Notes under the pieces: generated by a model
Seen by the model: only the letters and a program-made list of their open reading frames with translations
Told to the model about the DNA's origin: nothing
Database searches by the model: none
Part shown: positions 10,605-17,652 of the stretch, piece after piece
Layout: each line of letters starts with the position of its first letter
Position numbering within the stretch: the stretch's first letter is position 1
NCBI GenBank assembly: GCA_030696305.1
Contig: JAUYSP010000011.1
Span: forward strand, 1-64,000
Direction of reading: 5' to 3'
Length of the DNA: 64,000 nt
From: Legionellaceae bacterium
GTDB lineage: Bacteria > Pseudomonadota > Gammaproteobacteria > Legionellales > Legionellaceae
Program-made: the position numbers and the translations under genes

Positions 10605-10631
10605 TTGCAACATTCGACGCTCTGTTATAAA
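10605..10631 (+). promoter_or_regulatory. Probable tRNA-Ser promoter
   Basis: TTGCAA (10605-10610) and TATAAA (10626-10631) with a 15-bp spacer lie 9 bp before the tRNA-Ser 5' end and just after the bamD stop. The spacer is shorter than the ideal 17 bp. Confidence 0.4.
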
Positions 10632-10640
10632 ATTCGCGAC

Positions 10641-10728
10641 GGAGAGGTGGCAGAGCGGTCGAATGCGGCGGTCTTGAAAACCGTTGAAGGGCAACCTTCC
10701 CAGGGTTCGAATCCCTGTCTCTCCGCCA
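10641..10728 (+). tRNA. tRNA-Ser (anticodon UGA)
   Basis: An 88-nt tRNA with acceptor stem ggagagg/tctctcc (one G-U pair), a seven-base anticodon loop cttgaaa giving anticodon TGA, a long class-II variable arm (ttgaagggcaacctt), the T loop ggttcgaatcc, and an encoded CCA. Its 3' end is duplicated at 16105-16119 and serves as the attachment site of the adjacent island. The tRNA itself is intact. Confidence 0.97.
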
Positions 10729-10729
10729 A
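10715..10729. repeat. Left attachment-site copy (attL) in tRNA-Ser
   Basis: The 15-bp sequence ctgtctctccgccaa at the tRNA-Ser 3' end is repeated exactly at 16105-16119, and the next bases match except one (gtc versus atc). This is the usual signature of tyrosine-recombinase integration into a tRNA 3' end. Confidence 0.8.
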
Positions 10730-10783
10730 GTCTTGTTTGTATCTTATTGAAATAATTAAAATTTAAATATTTTCAATTTTTTG

Positions 10784-10805
10784 AGGTTACCCTTTAGGCT
10801 ACCCC
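10784..10805 (+). repeat. Island inner inverted repeat, left
   Basis: Twenty-two bases from aggttaccc to ctacccc are the reverse complement of 16020-16042 except for one extra C in the right copy. The pair lies just inside the two att copies. It could be recombinase arm sites or terminal repeats of a nested element. Confidence 0.75.
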
Positions 10806-10825
10806 GCTGTAAACAAATAATAATT

Positions 10826-11764
10826 ATGACAAGTCAGATCTTACCTTCTAAAGCGTTATTAGCTGATTTTGATATAATAAGACTCAGTAAGAATCAACAA
10901 TGCATGTATCCAGGCTGCCCAGAAGAACCTATCCGATCTCATACCATATCAAAATCGTCTATTCGTCAGCTAAATACCGACACCATACAATTAAAAACCA
11001 TTAATGATAATTTATTTGATAGAATTAAACATGATGACAAGCGAAATGTTTTTAATGAGTGTCGTATCAGTAAAGTTTCAACGTTTTATGGCTTTTGCAA
11101 ACAACATGATGCCAGTTTATTCAAACCTATTGATCAATTCGACGGCACTGTAACTAATAAAATTGCTTTGCTTTCACATTATAGGATTGTTTGTTTTGGT
11201 TTAGATCAGATACGAATTCAACTAGAACAAGAAAAACTGCTTCGAGTATCTGAGTATGCTGGCCCTGGATCAAAAAAGATCAATGAATTTCTCAGAAAAT
11301 TAAAAAAAGGATATTTCAAGAAAGGACTCGAGACAATACAAGAATCCTATAATGTGCGAAAAAAAATTTGCGAATCGATAATAACTAACAAGCATTTTAA
11401 CAAAATTAGTTGTGTCGCTTTCGATGGCTCTCCAAATAATCCTCTTGTTAGTGGTCGATGTGGCACCTATTTTCACCACCACAATAGAAAACTACCAAGT
11501 AAATTTTTACTTCGTATGCCTTATATAACTTACACTACTTTGCACAATGGCAAGAACACTACCTTATTATTTTGTTTATTAGACTTAGATAATGATTATT
11601 ATGAGGATTTGGTAACCTTCATAGATCCCAACGCTTTAAATATACGTTTAGAACGATTATTTTTTGGTCACAGTGATTTTTGTATTTTAAACGAACCTTT
11701 AAGCGGCTCAATCGCTGAAAAAGCAATAAAAGAAATTATTTGTACCGATCGAAGGGTTTTATAA
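10826..11764 (+). CDS. Unknown protein with Cys/His zinc-type motif
   Basis: This 312-aa protein is not assigned to a named family. Residues C26-x4-C31-x7-H39 and C91-x2-H94 look like a metal site, with the surrounding pattern IRSHTISKS and STFYGFCKQHD. The layout recalls HNH-type or treble-clef zinc folds seen in proteins of accessory regions, but no complete nuclease motif is evident. The C-terminal half is mixed, without membrane helices. The ATG at 10826 was chosen; a TTG at 10781 would start inside the inner inverted repeat. It is the first gene of the island and convergent with the Nudix gene. A role in defence is only a guess from location. Confidence 0.6.
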   Translation: MTSQILPSKALLADFDIIRLSKNQQCMYPGCPEEPIRSHTISKSSIRQLNTDTIQLKTINDNLFDRIKHDDKRNVFNECRISKVSTFYGFCKQHDASLFKPIDQFDGTVTNKIALLSHYRIVCFGLDQIRIQLEQEKLLRVSEYAGPGSKKINEFLRKLKKGYFKKGLETIQESYNVRKKICESIITNKHFNKISCVAFDGSPNNPLVSGRCGTYFHHHNRKLPSKFLLRMPYITYTTLHNGKNTTLLFCLLDLDNDYYEDLVTFIDPNALNIRLERLFFGHSDFCILNEPLSGSIAEKAIKEIICTDRRVL

Positions 11765-11821
11765 CAATTACAACAGCATCAAAATTAGCAGCTACATTAT
11801 CAAGAAAAACAATACTGTTGT

Positions 11822-12436
11822 TTAATCAAAGTCTGTCGGTAATGTCATATCTTCCCTATGTACAAAAGCTCTGGCAATTTGAGTCTTAATGACCCGCCTT
11901 AGCGACAAATCAGGTAAATTGTCTTTTTCAAAAAAATCTATTTCTGAGGTCTCAATACTGGCAGTCTTTTCACCGCCGATCAATTCACATATGAAAAATA
12001 TTTTATAGGTATGAGGTAACTGTGTTGGATGTGCGTGCTTATTTTTATCAAATAATGCCATTAACTTTACAGCCCTAGTTTTAAAACCTGACTCTTCAAA
12101 TATTTCCTTACATACCGCCTCGCTTGGCGATTCATTAATATCAATCCAACCACCAGGCAATGTCCAGAGTTGATCTGAGCGCTCTTTAACCAATAAAATT
12201 TTATTATCCTTAAACACAGCCCCTCTTACATCCAGCTTTGGAGTCGCATATCCCTTTTCACAACTAAATAGGTCAATGATTTTATTTGATGTTAAATTAG
12301 ATTTTTCAGCCAACATCGATGCAGCAATTTTCTGTATTTGCAGATAACGCTCTTTATCAAAAACATCTTTGGTGAAAAGTAAACCGTTTTGAGCAATTGC
12401 AAAAAGTGAATCGGCTATCCCCACTAACTTATCCAT
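11822..12436 (-). CDS. Nudix hydrolase with N-terminal domain
   Basis: A 204-aa Nudix protein. The Nudix box runs from G96 to F118 (G-x5-E-x7-KE-x2-EE-x-G; Lys replaces the usual Arg), preceded by LWTLPGGW. The N-terminal 60 or so residues resemble the helical extension found in ADP-ribose and nucleotide-sugar pyrophosphatases of the YjhB type. The substrate cannot be predicted. It is the last gene of the four-gene minus-strand run in the island, 12 bp after the acyltransferase. Confidence 0.85.
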   Translation of the reverse strand: MDKLVGIADSLFAIAQNGLLFTKDVFDKERYLQIQKIAASMLAEKSNLTSNKIIDLFSCEKGYATPKLDVRGAVFKDNKILLVKERSDQLWTLPGGWIDINESPSEAVCKEIFEESGFKTRAVKLMALFDKNKHAHPTQLPHTYKIFFICELIGGEKTASIETSEIDFFEKDNLPDLSLRRVIKTQIARAFVHREDMTLPTDFD

Positions 12437-12448
12437 AAGCGTCCTCTT

Positions 12449-13591
12449 TTATATTATTTCCGACCCAAACTGGTTTTTATTTATGAAAATCAGTTCTGTT
12501 GATTTAGCTTTTCTTGGCTTATCACGAAGCTTTAGAAAAGGAGCTTCAATACAAGTATATAACAACCAACCACTGATCAAGCTGAATAAGATTTCTACTA
12601 CCAACGCAATTGTGCTTGCTTCTGTAATTGCAAAATAGGGCAGCGCCAATTGGGTCATATGGATAATTTGTTTATGTGTCAGATAAATAGCATACGACCA
12701 AATGGACAAAGTCATTGCGCCAGGTATTTTAGTTCTATGTAATAACGTATTAGAACTTAGTGCAGCCACTGTTAACGCCGCAAAACTAGCTGAACGCAAC
12801 AAATATCCAAACGCTGTTGGAGTGAATCCAATAAGGTCAGGAATAAAATAAAATGTAAAATAACAACCAATCAAACCAAGCACCATAAACCAGTTGCCAG
12901 CTTTAGTAACAATAACCCATATTTTCTGATGAAAGTTCTGTAACATTGCAATTGAAACTCCCAGAACCAATCCATCTAATCGACAAAACGAACAGTAGTA
13001 TATTTTTGTCATGTAAATGTGAATTTTATTTTCTTCCACATGTTGTATATAACTAAGCCAAAGGGAGCTTCTTAAAATAATTCCTGCAAATAGTATCAAT
13101 ATCACAACCAACCATCCTGTACGAATACTCCCTTTATATGCAATAAATAAAACAACGATAGGTAAAAAAAAATAAAATTGCTCTTCTATACAAAGTGACC
13201 ATGCATGAGAAAATGCACTAAAACTAAGACCAAAATTTTGTGTAAATGTTATAAATTTCCATAAAGGTGTTGTTAATGGTTGTTCACTAAAAATTGGAAC
13301 CGTAAAATACAATCCAAGAATCAAAAAATAATTTGGTAATGTTCTAATAAAACGTCTGAAATAAAATGTTTTAAGCGAAAATGACCCACGATTAATAATG
13401 GCTGAAAAAATTTGATTAGCAATTAGATACCCACTCAATACAAAAAATAAATCAACCCCCACCCATCCGACACGTGCACCCATCGCTTTAAGAATAGGAC
13501 TATGACTCGCGCCAAAACAGTGGAACATAAATACTAAAATTATGGCAGCAGCTCTTAATGTATCCAGACCATGACACCTACTGCTTTTCAT
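12449..13591 (-). CDS. Acyltransferase 3 family membrane protein
   Basis: A membrane O-acyltransferase (acyltransferase 3/OafA-like), 380 aa with about ten helices. The N-terminal LDTLRAAAIILVFMFHCFG carries the family His, and the next helix shows WVGVDLFFVLSGYLI, a diagnostic motif. EEQFYFFLP follows near residue 157. Members acylate surface sugars such as O-antigen. The start ATG at 13591 has a GAGGCAAA ribosome binding site and overlaps the 3' end of the DUF1016 gene by 14 bp, indicating coupling. An upstream start at 13621 lacks a good site. Confidence 0.88.
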   Translation of the reverse strand: MKSSRCHGLDTLRAAAIILVFMFHCFGASHSPILKAMGARVGWVGVDLFFVLSGYLIANQIFSAIINRGSFSLKTFYFRRFIRTLPNYFLILGLYFTVPIFSEQPLTTPLWKFITFTQNFGLSFSAFSHAWSLCIEEQFYFFLPIVVLFIAYKGSIRTGWLVVILILFAGIILRSSLWLSYIQHVEENKIHIYMTKIYYCSFCRLDGLVLGVSIAMLQNFHQKIWVIVTKAGNWFMVLGLIGCYFTFYFIPDLIGFTPTAFGYLLRSASFAALTVAALSSNTLLHRTKIPGAMTLSIWSYAIYLTHKQIIHMTQLALPYFAITEASTIALVVEILFSLISGWLLYTCIEAPFLKLRDKPRKAKSTELIFINKNQFGSEII

Positions 13592-14636
13592 TTTGCCTCT
13601 CTTGACTAAATTCAGCTTCAATTTCTTCTACAGTAGGCAAACTAGATTTAAGCTCCTCAGGTAAAGATTGAGTAATCTGATACTCTGATACGCCAATCGG
13701 CTTATGCACATCACTGAGAGAATATTCAACCACCAATTTATCACGACTCTTACACAGCAAAAGCCCAATCGTAGGTTCATCGCCTTCTCGCCGTAATTGC
13801 GCATCAACTGCTTTGATGTAAAAATTCAGCTTACCGACATGCTCTGGCTCAAAATCTACATTTTTTAATTCCACGACCAAATAACAGTGAAGTCGTGTAT
13901 GGTAAAATAATAAATCGATAAAAAACTCTCGTGTTCCGACTTGCAACGGGACTTGTCGCCCAATGTAGGCAAAGCCCGCGCCAAGTTCTAAAAGAAACTG
14001 AGTAATATGATCCACTAACCCCTTTTCCAATTCTTTTTCGTCATAGCCTTTGGCTAAACATAAAAAATCAAAAATATAGGGATCCTTCAATGTTTGAAGC
14101 GCAAGATCAGACTGAGGAGCTGGTAATGACTGGGAAAAATTAGAAAGTGCCTTCCCTTCACGTTGCCAAAGCTGGCTTTCAATTTGATGAGTTAGCACGC
14201 TCCGGCTCCATCCATATTCAATTGTATTACTCACGTAATATAGGCCTTCTTGCGTATTTTTACACTTGTTAATAATGACCTGATTATGTCCCCAAGGGAT
14301 CAGCGTTAATTTGGCAACAGCTTGTTGCCAAATTGCAGAGTCATCGATCCAAAATGAAACCCACTGACGGACAAAACGAAGATTTCGCTCAGAAAACCCT
14401 TTTATATCCGGAAATTCAGCCATTAGGTCACGGCTTAATTGCTTTATAAAACCATCACCCCAAGCCGCATTTCTTTGCTTTTCAGTAATATATGTTCCAA
14501 GCTCCCAATAAAACATCAATAACTGCTGATTAACCGTTATCGCAGCTTTAAGTTGAACCTGTTTTACTTTTGTTTTTAGATCAGTGATCCATTTTTTATA
14601 TTCAGCGTTAGTTGTAAGACTTATTTGTTCACTCAT
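13578..14636 (-). CDS. DUF1016 PDDEXK nuclease-domain protein (YhcG-like)
   Basis: A 352-aa protein. The N-terminal DUF1016 part contains LLMFYWELGTYI and GFSERNLRFVRQW. The C-terminal part holds a PD-(D/E)xK-type core with FIDLLFYH and VVELK, then the helix GKLNFYIKAVD. Such proteins are common in mobile islands and are related to restriction-like nucleases; a specific role is not established. The ATG at 14636 is preferred over a TTG at 14657. It lies 33 bp downstream of the HTH gene, a pairing often seen in islands. Confidence 0.85.
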   Translation of the reverse strand: MSEQISLTTNAEYKKWITDLKTKVKQVQLKAAITVNQQLLMFYWELGTYITEKQRNAAWGDGFIKQLSRDLMAEFPDIKGFSERNLRFVRQWVSFWIDDSAIWQQAVAKLTLIPWGHNQVIINKCKNTQEGLYYVSNTIEYGWSRSVLTHQIESQLWQREGKALSNFSQSLPAPQSDLALQTLKDPYIFDFLCLAKGYDEKELEKGLVDHITQFLLELGAGFAYIGRQVPLQVGTREFFIDLLFYHTRLHCYLVVELKNVDFEPEHVGKLNFYIKAVDAQLRREGDEPTIGLLLCKSRDKLVVEYSLSDVHKPIGVSEYQITQSLPEELKSSLPTVEEIEAEFSQERQNEKQ

Positions 14637-14669
14637 AGCTTCAATCCTAAAATCCAAGCTTAATTACGT

Positions 14670-14864
14670 TTACACGACAGTTTCTTCAGAAGCACTGCCA
14701 GACTTGACCCACTCATCAATCATACTGGGCTTAAAGCGCCACTGCTTACCAATTTTATGTGCGGGTATTTTGCCTTTTTCAAGCCAACGGTAAATAGTTA
14801 CTTCTGCAACACCTAAATACTCAGCAACCTCACTCAATGAAATCCATTTTTCTATTGGATCCAC
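14670..14864 (-). CDS. Excisionase-like helix-turn-helix protein
   Basis: A 64-aa MerR/excisionase-family DNA-binding protein. The motif SLSEVAEYLGVAEVTIYRWL is followed by KGKIPAHKIGKQWRF, the standard HTH_17 pattern. It may regulate the downstream DUF1016-acyltransferase-Nudix genes or act as a recombination directionality factor. It is the first gene of that run. Confidence 0.85.
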   Translation of the reverse strand: MDPIEKWISLSEVAEYLGVAEVTIYRWLEKGKIPAHKIGKQWRFKPSMIDEWVKSGSASEETVV

Positions 14865-15062
14865 TTTGTATCCCCTTACAAATCAATAAAAACAAAATAT
14901 AGTCACTAATGATTGATAATGATAACATAAGTACCATTAAAGGATAGATTTAAAACTACTTTCCTTGCCTCATAAATTGTTGGTAATCCCTCGCTTCCTC
15001 ATTAGGATCCATTGTTCCTAGGGTTAGTACGGAAGACGATGTTCAAAAAGGCAACGAAACTT
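14865..15062. other. Non-coding or decayed stretch in the island
   Basis: No intact gene is seen in these 198 bp. On the minus strand a short open stretch ending at a TAG near 14960 reads DPNEEARDYQQFMRQGK, which looks like the C-terminal tail of a lost protein. It is preceded by stops, so it may be the decayed continuation of the AAA ATPase remnant upstream. The segment next to the HTH gene is AT-rich and may hold its promoter. Confidence 0.35.
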
Positions 15063-15470
15063 TCATTTATGTGCATAAAATAGCGCTTCATACGCAATAA
15101 TTTTATTGCTCAAGTCATTTGCTGTGTGGGCGATATGTAATTCATAGCGAACTTTTGTGTAAGGTGCCTCATTGCTTATTTGGCAATCAAATTCCATGGT
15201 AATTTTAGTTGGCTTGCCCCACCAGTCTTTCTGTCTATAAGGCTGAAACAATAGATTCATCTCAGTTGTCCAATTAAAGCTATTAAGCGCAAAATGAACT
15301 GATGACACGATAGCTCGCAAGATGGTTGATTTACCAGAAGCATTTGATCCGAAAAAACCGACAAATGTCGGTAAACGAATGGTTTCATCCGAGCGAGGTG
15401 ATTTGAAACATGCAAGATCAGGCGCATTGCGAGGGACTTCAAAAACAAGCTCCTGGCAATCCGCTTTTGT
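15063..15470 (-). pseudogene. AAA-family ATPase remnant
   Basis: This frame is open from a TAA at 15471 to 15063, about 136 codons. It contains a clear Walker A, GFFGSNASGKST, followed by ILRAIVSSVHFAL, as in the N-terminal region of OLD/RloC-like or AAA_15/21 ATPases. No ATG or well-placed start lies upstream of the Walker A, and the frame ends long before any Walker B or signature motif. It is therefore truncated at both ends. Such ATPases often accompany nucleases in defence loci, but this copy cannot work as it stands. Confidence 0.65.
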
Positions 15471-15511
15471 TTAACTAACGCCCGTCTTTGACGAGTGGAT
15501 GGGCATGTAGA

Positions 15512-15805
15512 TTAGAACAACGTTTCATATAAATCTAGCCATCGTGGATTTATTGATTCAATCATCGCTAATTTCTTTTTTCTAGATCCGGCTTTAATTT
15601 TTTTTTCTCGGTCAATTGCGGATAACATATCTTCAGTTTGCTCATAGTAGACCAACAGCTTACAATTGTATTTTTTGGTGAACCCGTCCATCTCTTCATG
15701 TTTATGTTGATAAACGCGTTTTATCAAATCACTGGTAACGCCTGTGTAAAGTGTGCCATTCCGTTTGCTTGCCATAATATAAATGGCAGGTTGACGCTCA
15801 TGCAT
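15512..15805 (-). CDS. GIY-YIG domain protein
   Basis: A 97-aa single-domain protein of the GIY-YIG superfamily (YhbQ/COG2827-like). It has AIYIMASKRNGTLYTGVT as the GIY-YIG pair, DLIKRVYQHK with the catalytic Arg, and a terminal helix with INPRWLDLYE. The start at MHERQPAIYIM is preferred because the longer open frame upstream runs through the palindrome at 15838-15917. Small proteins of this type are probably nucleases of unclear role. It lies near the right end of the island. Confidence 0.85.
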   Translation of the reverse strand: MHERQPAIYIMASKRNGTLYTGVTSDLIKRVYQHKHEEMDGFTKKYNCKLLVYYEQTEDMLSAIDREKKIKAGSRKKKLAMIESINPRWLDLYETLF

Positions 15806-15837
15806 GTGGTGTATCTCCGTTGGTTGGACTGTTTTAT

Positions 15838-15917
15838 GCGTCTTTGCGAGCATCGCGAAGCAATCTAGGGTTCGGTGCACAGCACTCTGGATTGCTTCGC
15901 GATGCTCGCAAAGACGC
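15838..15917. repeat. Family A palindrome (28-bp perfect inverted repeat)
   Basis: Bases 15838-15865 and 15890-15917 are perfect 28-bp reverse complements with a 24-bp spacer. The core (gtctttgcgagc ... gaagcaatc) recurs at 38778-38863. An 8-bp unit (aagacgca) is then tandemly repeated through 15934. This is REP-like and dispersed. Confidence 0.85.
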
Positions 15918-16019
15918 AAAGACGCAAAGACGCAAAGGGAGATAGTATCTGCTCGACACAAAATGAGTCAAATTCATTTGGGCCACAGCTTGTAGCCGAA
16001 TTAGAAATTCTTTTTCACA

Positions 16020-16042
16020 GGGGTAGCCCTAAAGGGTAACCT
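16020..16042 (-). repeat. Island inner inverted repeat, right
   Basis: This is the reverse complement of 10784-10805 with one inserted base, 62 bp inside the right att copy. Confidence 0.75.
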
Positions 16043-16104
16043 TTTACAACGAAAAAAATAATAAATACATCACATTCAACAACTTAAACAAATATCACGG
16101 CGGA

Positions 16105-16119
16105 CTGTCTCTCCGCCAA
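16105..16119. repeat. Right attachment-site copy (attR)
   Basis: An exact copy of the last 15 bases of the tRNA-Ser region (ctgtctctccgccaa). It marks the right boundary of the island. Upstream bases do not match the tRNA body, so this is not a second tRNA. Confidence 0.8.
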
Positions 16120-16126
16120 ATCATTA

Positions 16127-16288
16127 GAGTATATTCTCGAAATCAAATGCTTTGTAGTCTTTGAAGATTGGCTGTCCAAGATCAACGATATGACAACCAA
16201 AGCTCGTATACGACGTAGAATTGATCGCTTATCGATTGGACATCAAGGTGAGTGGAGATTGATGAACCGTATCACTCCCAATAGATAA
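16127..16288 (+). pseudogene. HigB-like toxin remnant
   Basis: The frame reads EYILEIKCFVVFEDWLSKIN, then a basic helix KARIRRRIDRLSIG and HQGEWR, which follows the phage Gp49/HigB family of RelE-type toxins. The codon before Glu is TTA rather than ATG. After HQGEWR the expected GVSELRI-type core is missing and the frame stops within about a dozen residues. The antitoxin is absent. It lies 7 bp outside attR and overlaps the convergent unknown gene, suggesting an older insertion at the same tRNA. Confidence 0.55.
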
Positions 16289-17503
16289 CACTGAAGATTC
16301 GCTTTCAACTCGTCTTAATAGTGTTTCTACAATTCGGGTACATTCTCCTTTAAGAACATTCATTGAGCCCGAAGTATTGTATGCTTGGATCATAGCAATA
16401 GGAAATAACAGACATGAAACAACATTAATTAAAGAATCACCAAACCATTGGAGAGTATCTAAAAAAAATTGTGGTTTACCCATATATGGCAAACTAAGAA
16501 AGTATGCTGGCACTAGCCAAATTAGGCCTATAATTAAAGCAATTGGAGCCGCAACTATGCCCGCTAAAGCCAAAAATAGTTCTATAAAAATGTTGTTTCT
16601 TTCTTCGAATACTAAGATAGTTTTAAGCTCCGCTAGATTAGTTTTTATTTCTAAAAAATTAGGCGCTTCATTATTGAATGCGTTTTCTATATTCATAACT
16701 AGTGCAGCTATTCGATTATTCCTATCTAGATTGGGCGTTGCATTTAGAATTACCTCAGATCTCGAGCTATGCCCAACTATACCGTCAACCAACGGGCTCC
16801 ATGAAAAATTCTCTTTTGAACGAGAAAACCAAGATAAACTTAAAAGAACTTTTGCTTTTTCTTGATCTAAATTTCTATTTTTTTGTTCAACTAATTCGCG
16901 ATATTTTTTTTCCACCACCATTTGTGCCACAAAACAATTGAGCACGTACCTTTTAAAGGCGTAAGCACTTGGGGCATGCGTGGCAGAGCGAAATTTGCCA
17001 TCTCCACGATGGCTACGTGATTTTTTAGACAGCAGAAATTCGGGTGTCTCTGTAGATAATTCTGGTTGATCCCCATTAAGTATATCTAAAATACCATCCA
17101 TTTCTTCCCAAGTGGCCTCTCGGATAGCATCGTTTTTTTGTAATATTATACTGCGAATACGCTCTGCATTCTGCTCGTTATTAACCTCTTCAAACATTAT
17201 AGAAGTCGTTGGGATAATAAGATAAACCTTATTAGTCTCTGGGTCTAACACGTAACCATAATTTTCTTGTAGGGTTTCGTGTTCAATTTTTTCCATTTGG
17301 GATCGTACTAGAAGAAATTTACGATCATATGTTGCAGAATGTTGTGCTTTATTTGCATCTTCAATTTTCTTTTGGGGTAATTGATAAACTCTGGATACCT
17401 CATTAACGTAAGTAGTCCAATTACGATCCCTATGCGTATTTAGTTTTTGTTTTAATTGAGAAACAAGTGCTAAATTATCAGGGTTTTTAAAGAGAAAATA
17501 CAT
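16229..17503 (-). CDS. Unknown membrane-associated protein, effector-like
   Basis: A 424-aa protein not recognised. The N-terminal 290 residues are mostly hydrophilic and predicted helical, with many Lys, Glu and Asn. Two hydrophobic regions follow (near 306-341, a probable hairpin, and 365-385), then a polar tail. There is no signal peptide. This layout (large cytosolic part, C-terminal membrane hairpin) is common among secreted effectors of intracellular Legionellales, but no domain supports a function. It is divergent from another unknown membrane protein at 17653, with a palindrome between them. Confidence 0.6.
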   Translation of the reverse strand: MYFLFKNPDNLALVSQLKQKLNTHRDRNWTTYVNEVSRVYQLPQKKIEDANKAQHSATYDRKFLLVRSQMEKIEHETLQENYGYVLDPETNKVYLIIPTTSIMFEEVNNEQNAERIRSIILQKNDAIREATWEEMDGILDILNGDQPELSTETPEFLLSKKSRSHRGDGKFRSATHAPSAYAFKRYVLNCFVAQMVVEKKYRELVEQKNRNLDQEKAKVLLSLSWFSRSKENFSWSPLVDGIVGHSSRSEVILNATPNLDRNNRIAALVMNIENAFNNEAPNFLEIKTNLAELKTILVFEERNNIFIELFLALAGIVAAPIALIIGLIWLVPAYFLSLPYMGKPQFFLDTLQWFGDSLINVVSCLLFPIAMIQAYNTSGSMNVLKGECTRIVETLLRRVESESSVLSIGSDTVHQSPLTLMSNR

Positions 17504-17530
17504 GCAACACCTCTATTAGAGCACTTCAAA

Positions 17531-17554
17531 AAATGTTAAAACATGTTAACATTT
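17531..17554. promoter_or_regulatory. Operator-like palindrome between two divergent unknown genes
   Basis: The half-sites aaatgtta (17531-17538) and taacattt (17547-17554) form a perfect 8-bp inverted repeat around an 8-bp centre. It lies 28 bp before the minus-strand gene and about 100 bp before the plus-strand gene. It could be a regulator binding site. Confidence 0.4.
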
Positions 17555-17652
17555 GCGCATAAATAAATCAATCAAGCAGTATATATATTGACCAATTTTT
17601 TTTATATGGTAAGATAGCGAATCTTTAAATCTAATTATACGCTGGGATATCT

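Larger units (their letters stand above)
10715..16119. mobile_element. 5.4-kb genomic island inserted in tRNA-Ser
   Basis: The island lies between two copies of the tRNA-Ser 3' end. About 55-62 bp inside each att copy is an inverted repeat (10784-10805 and 16020-16042). The cargo consists of an unknown zinc-motif protein, a Nudix hydrolase, an acyltransferase, a DUF1016 nuclease, an excisionase-like HTH protein, a broken AAA ATPase and a GIY-YIG protein. No integrase or transposase is present, so the element appears non-autonomous or decayed. The nuclease content suggests a defence-type island. Confidence 0.75.

Noticed and set aside
15905-15934. Tandem aagacgca units as a CRISPR-like array
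   Set aside because: The units are 8 bp without spacers and are an extension of the family A palindrome; no cas gene is present.
15806-15961. Longer N-terminus for the GIY-YIG protein
   Set aside because: The upstream codons are translated palindromic repeat, and the domain starts immediately after the ATG at 15805.
16105-16130. A second tRNA-Ser gene at 16.1 kb
   Set aside because: Only the 3' 15 bases match; the D arm and anticodon arm are missing, so it is an attachment-site copy.
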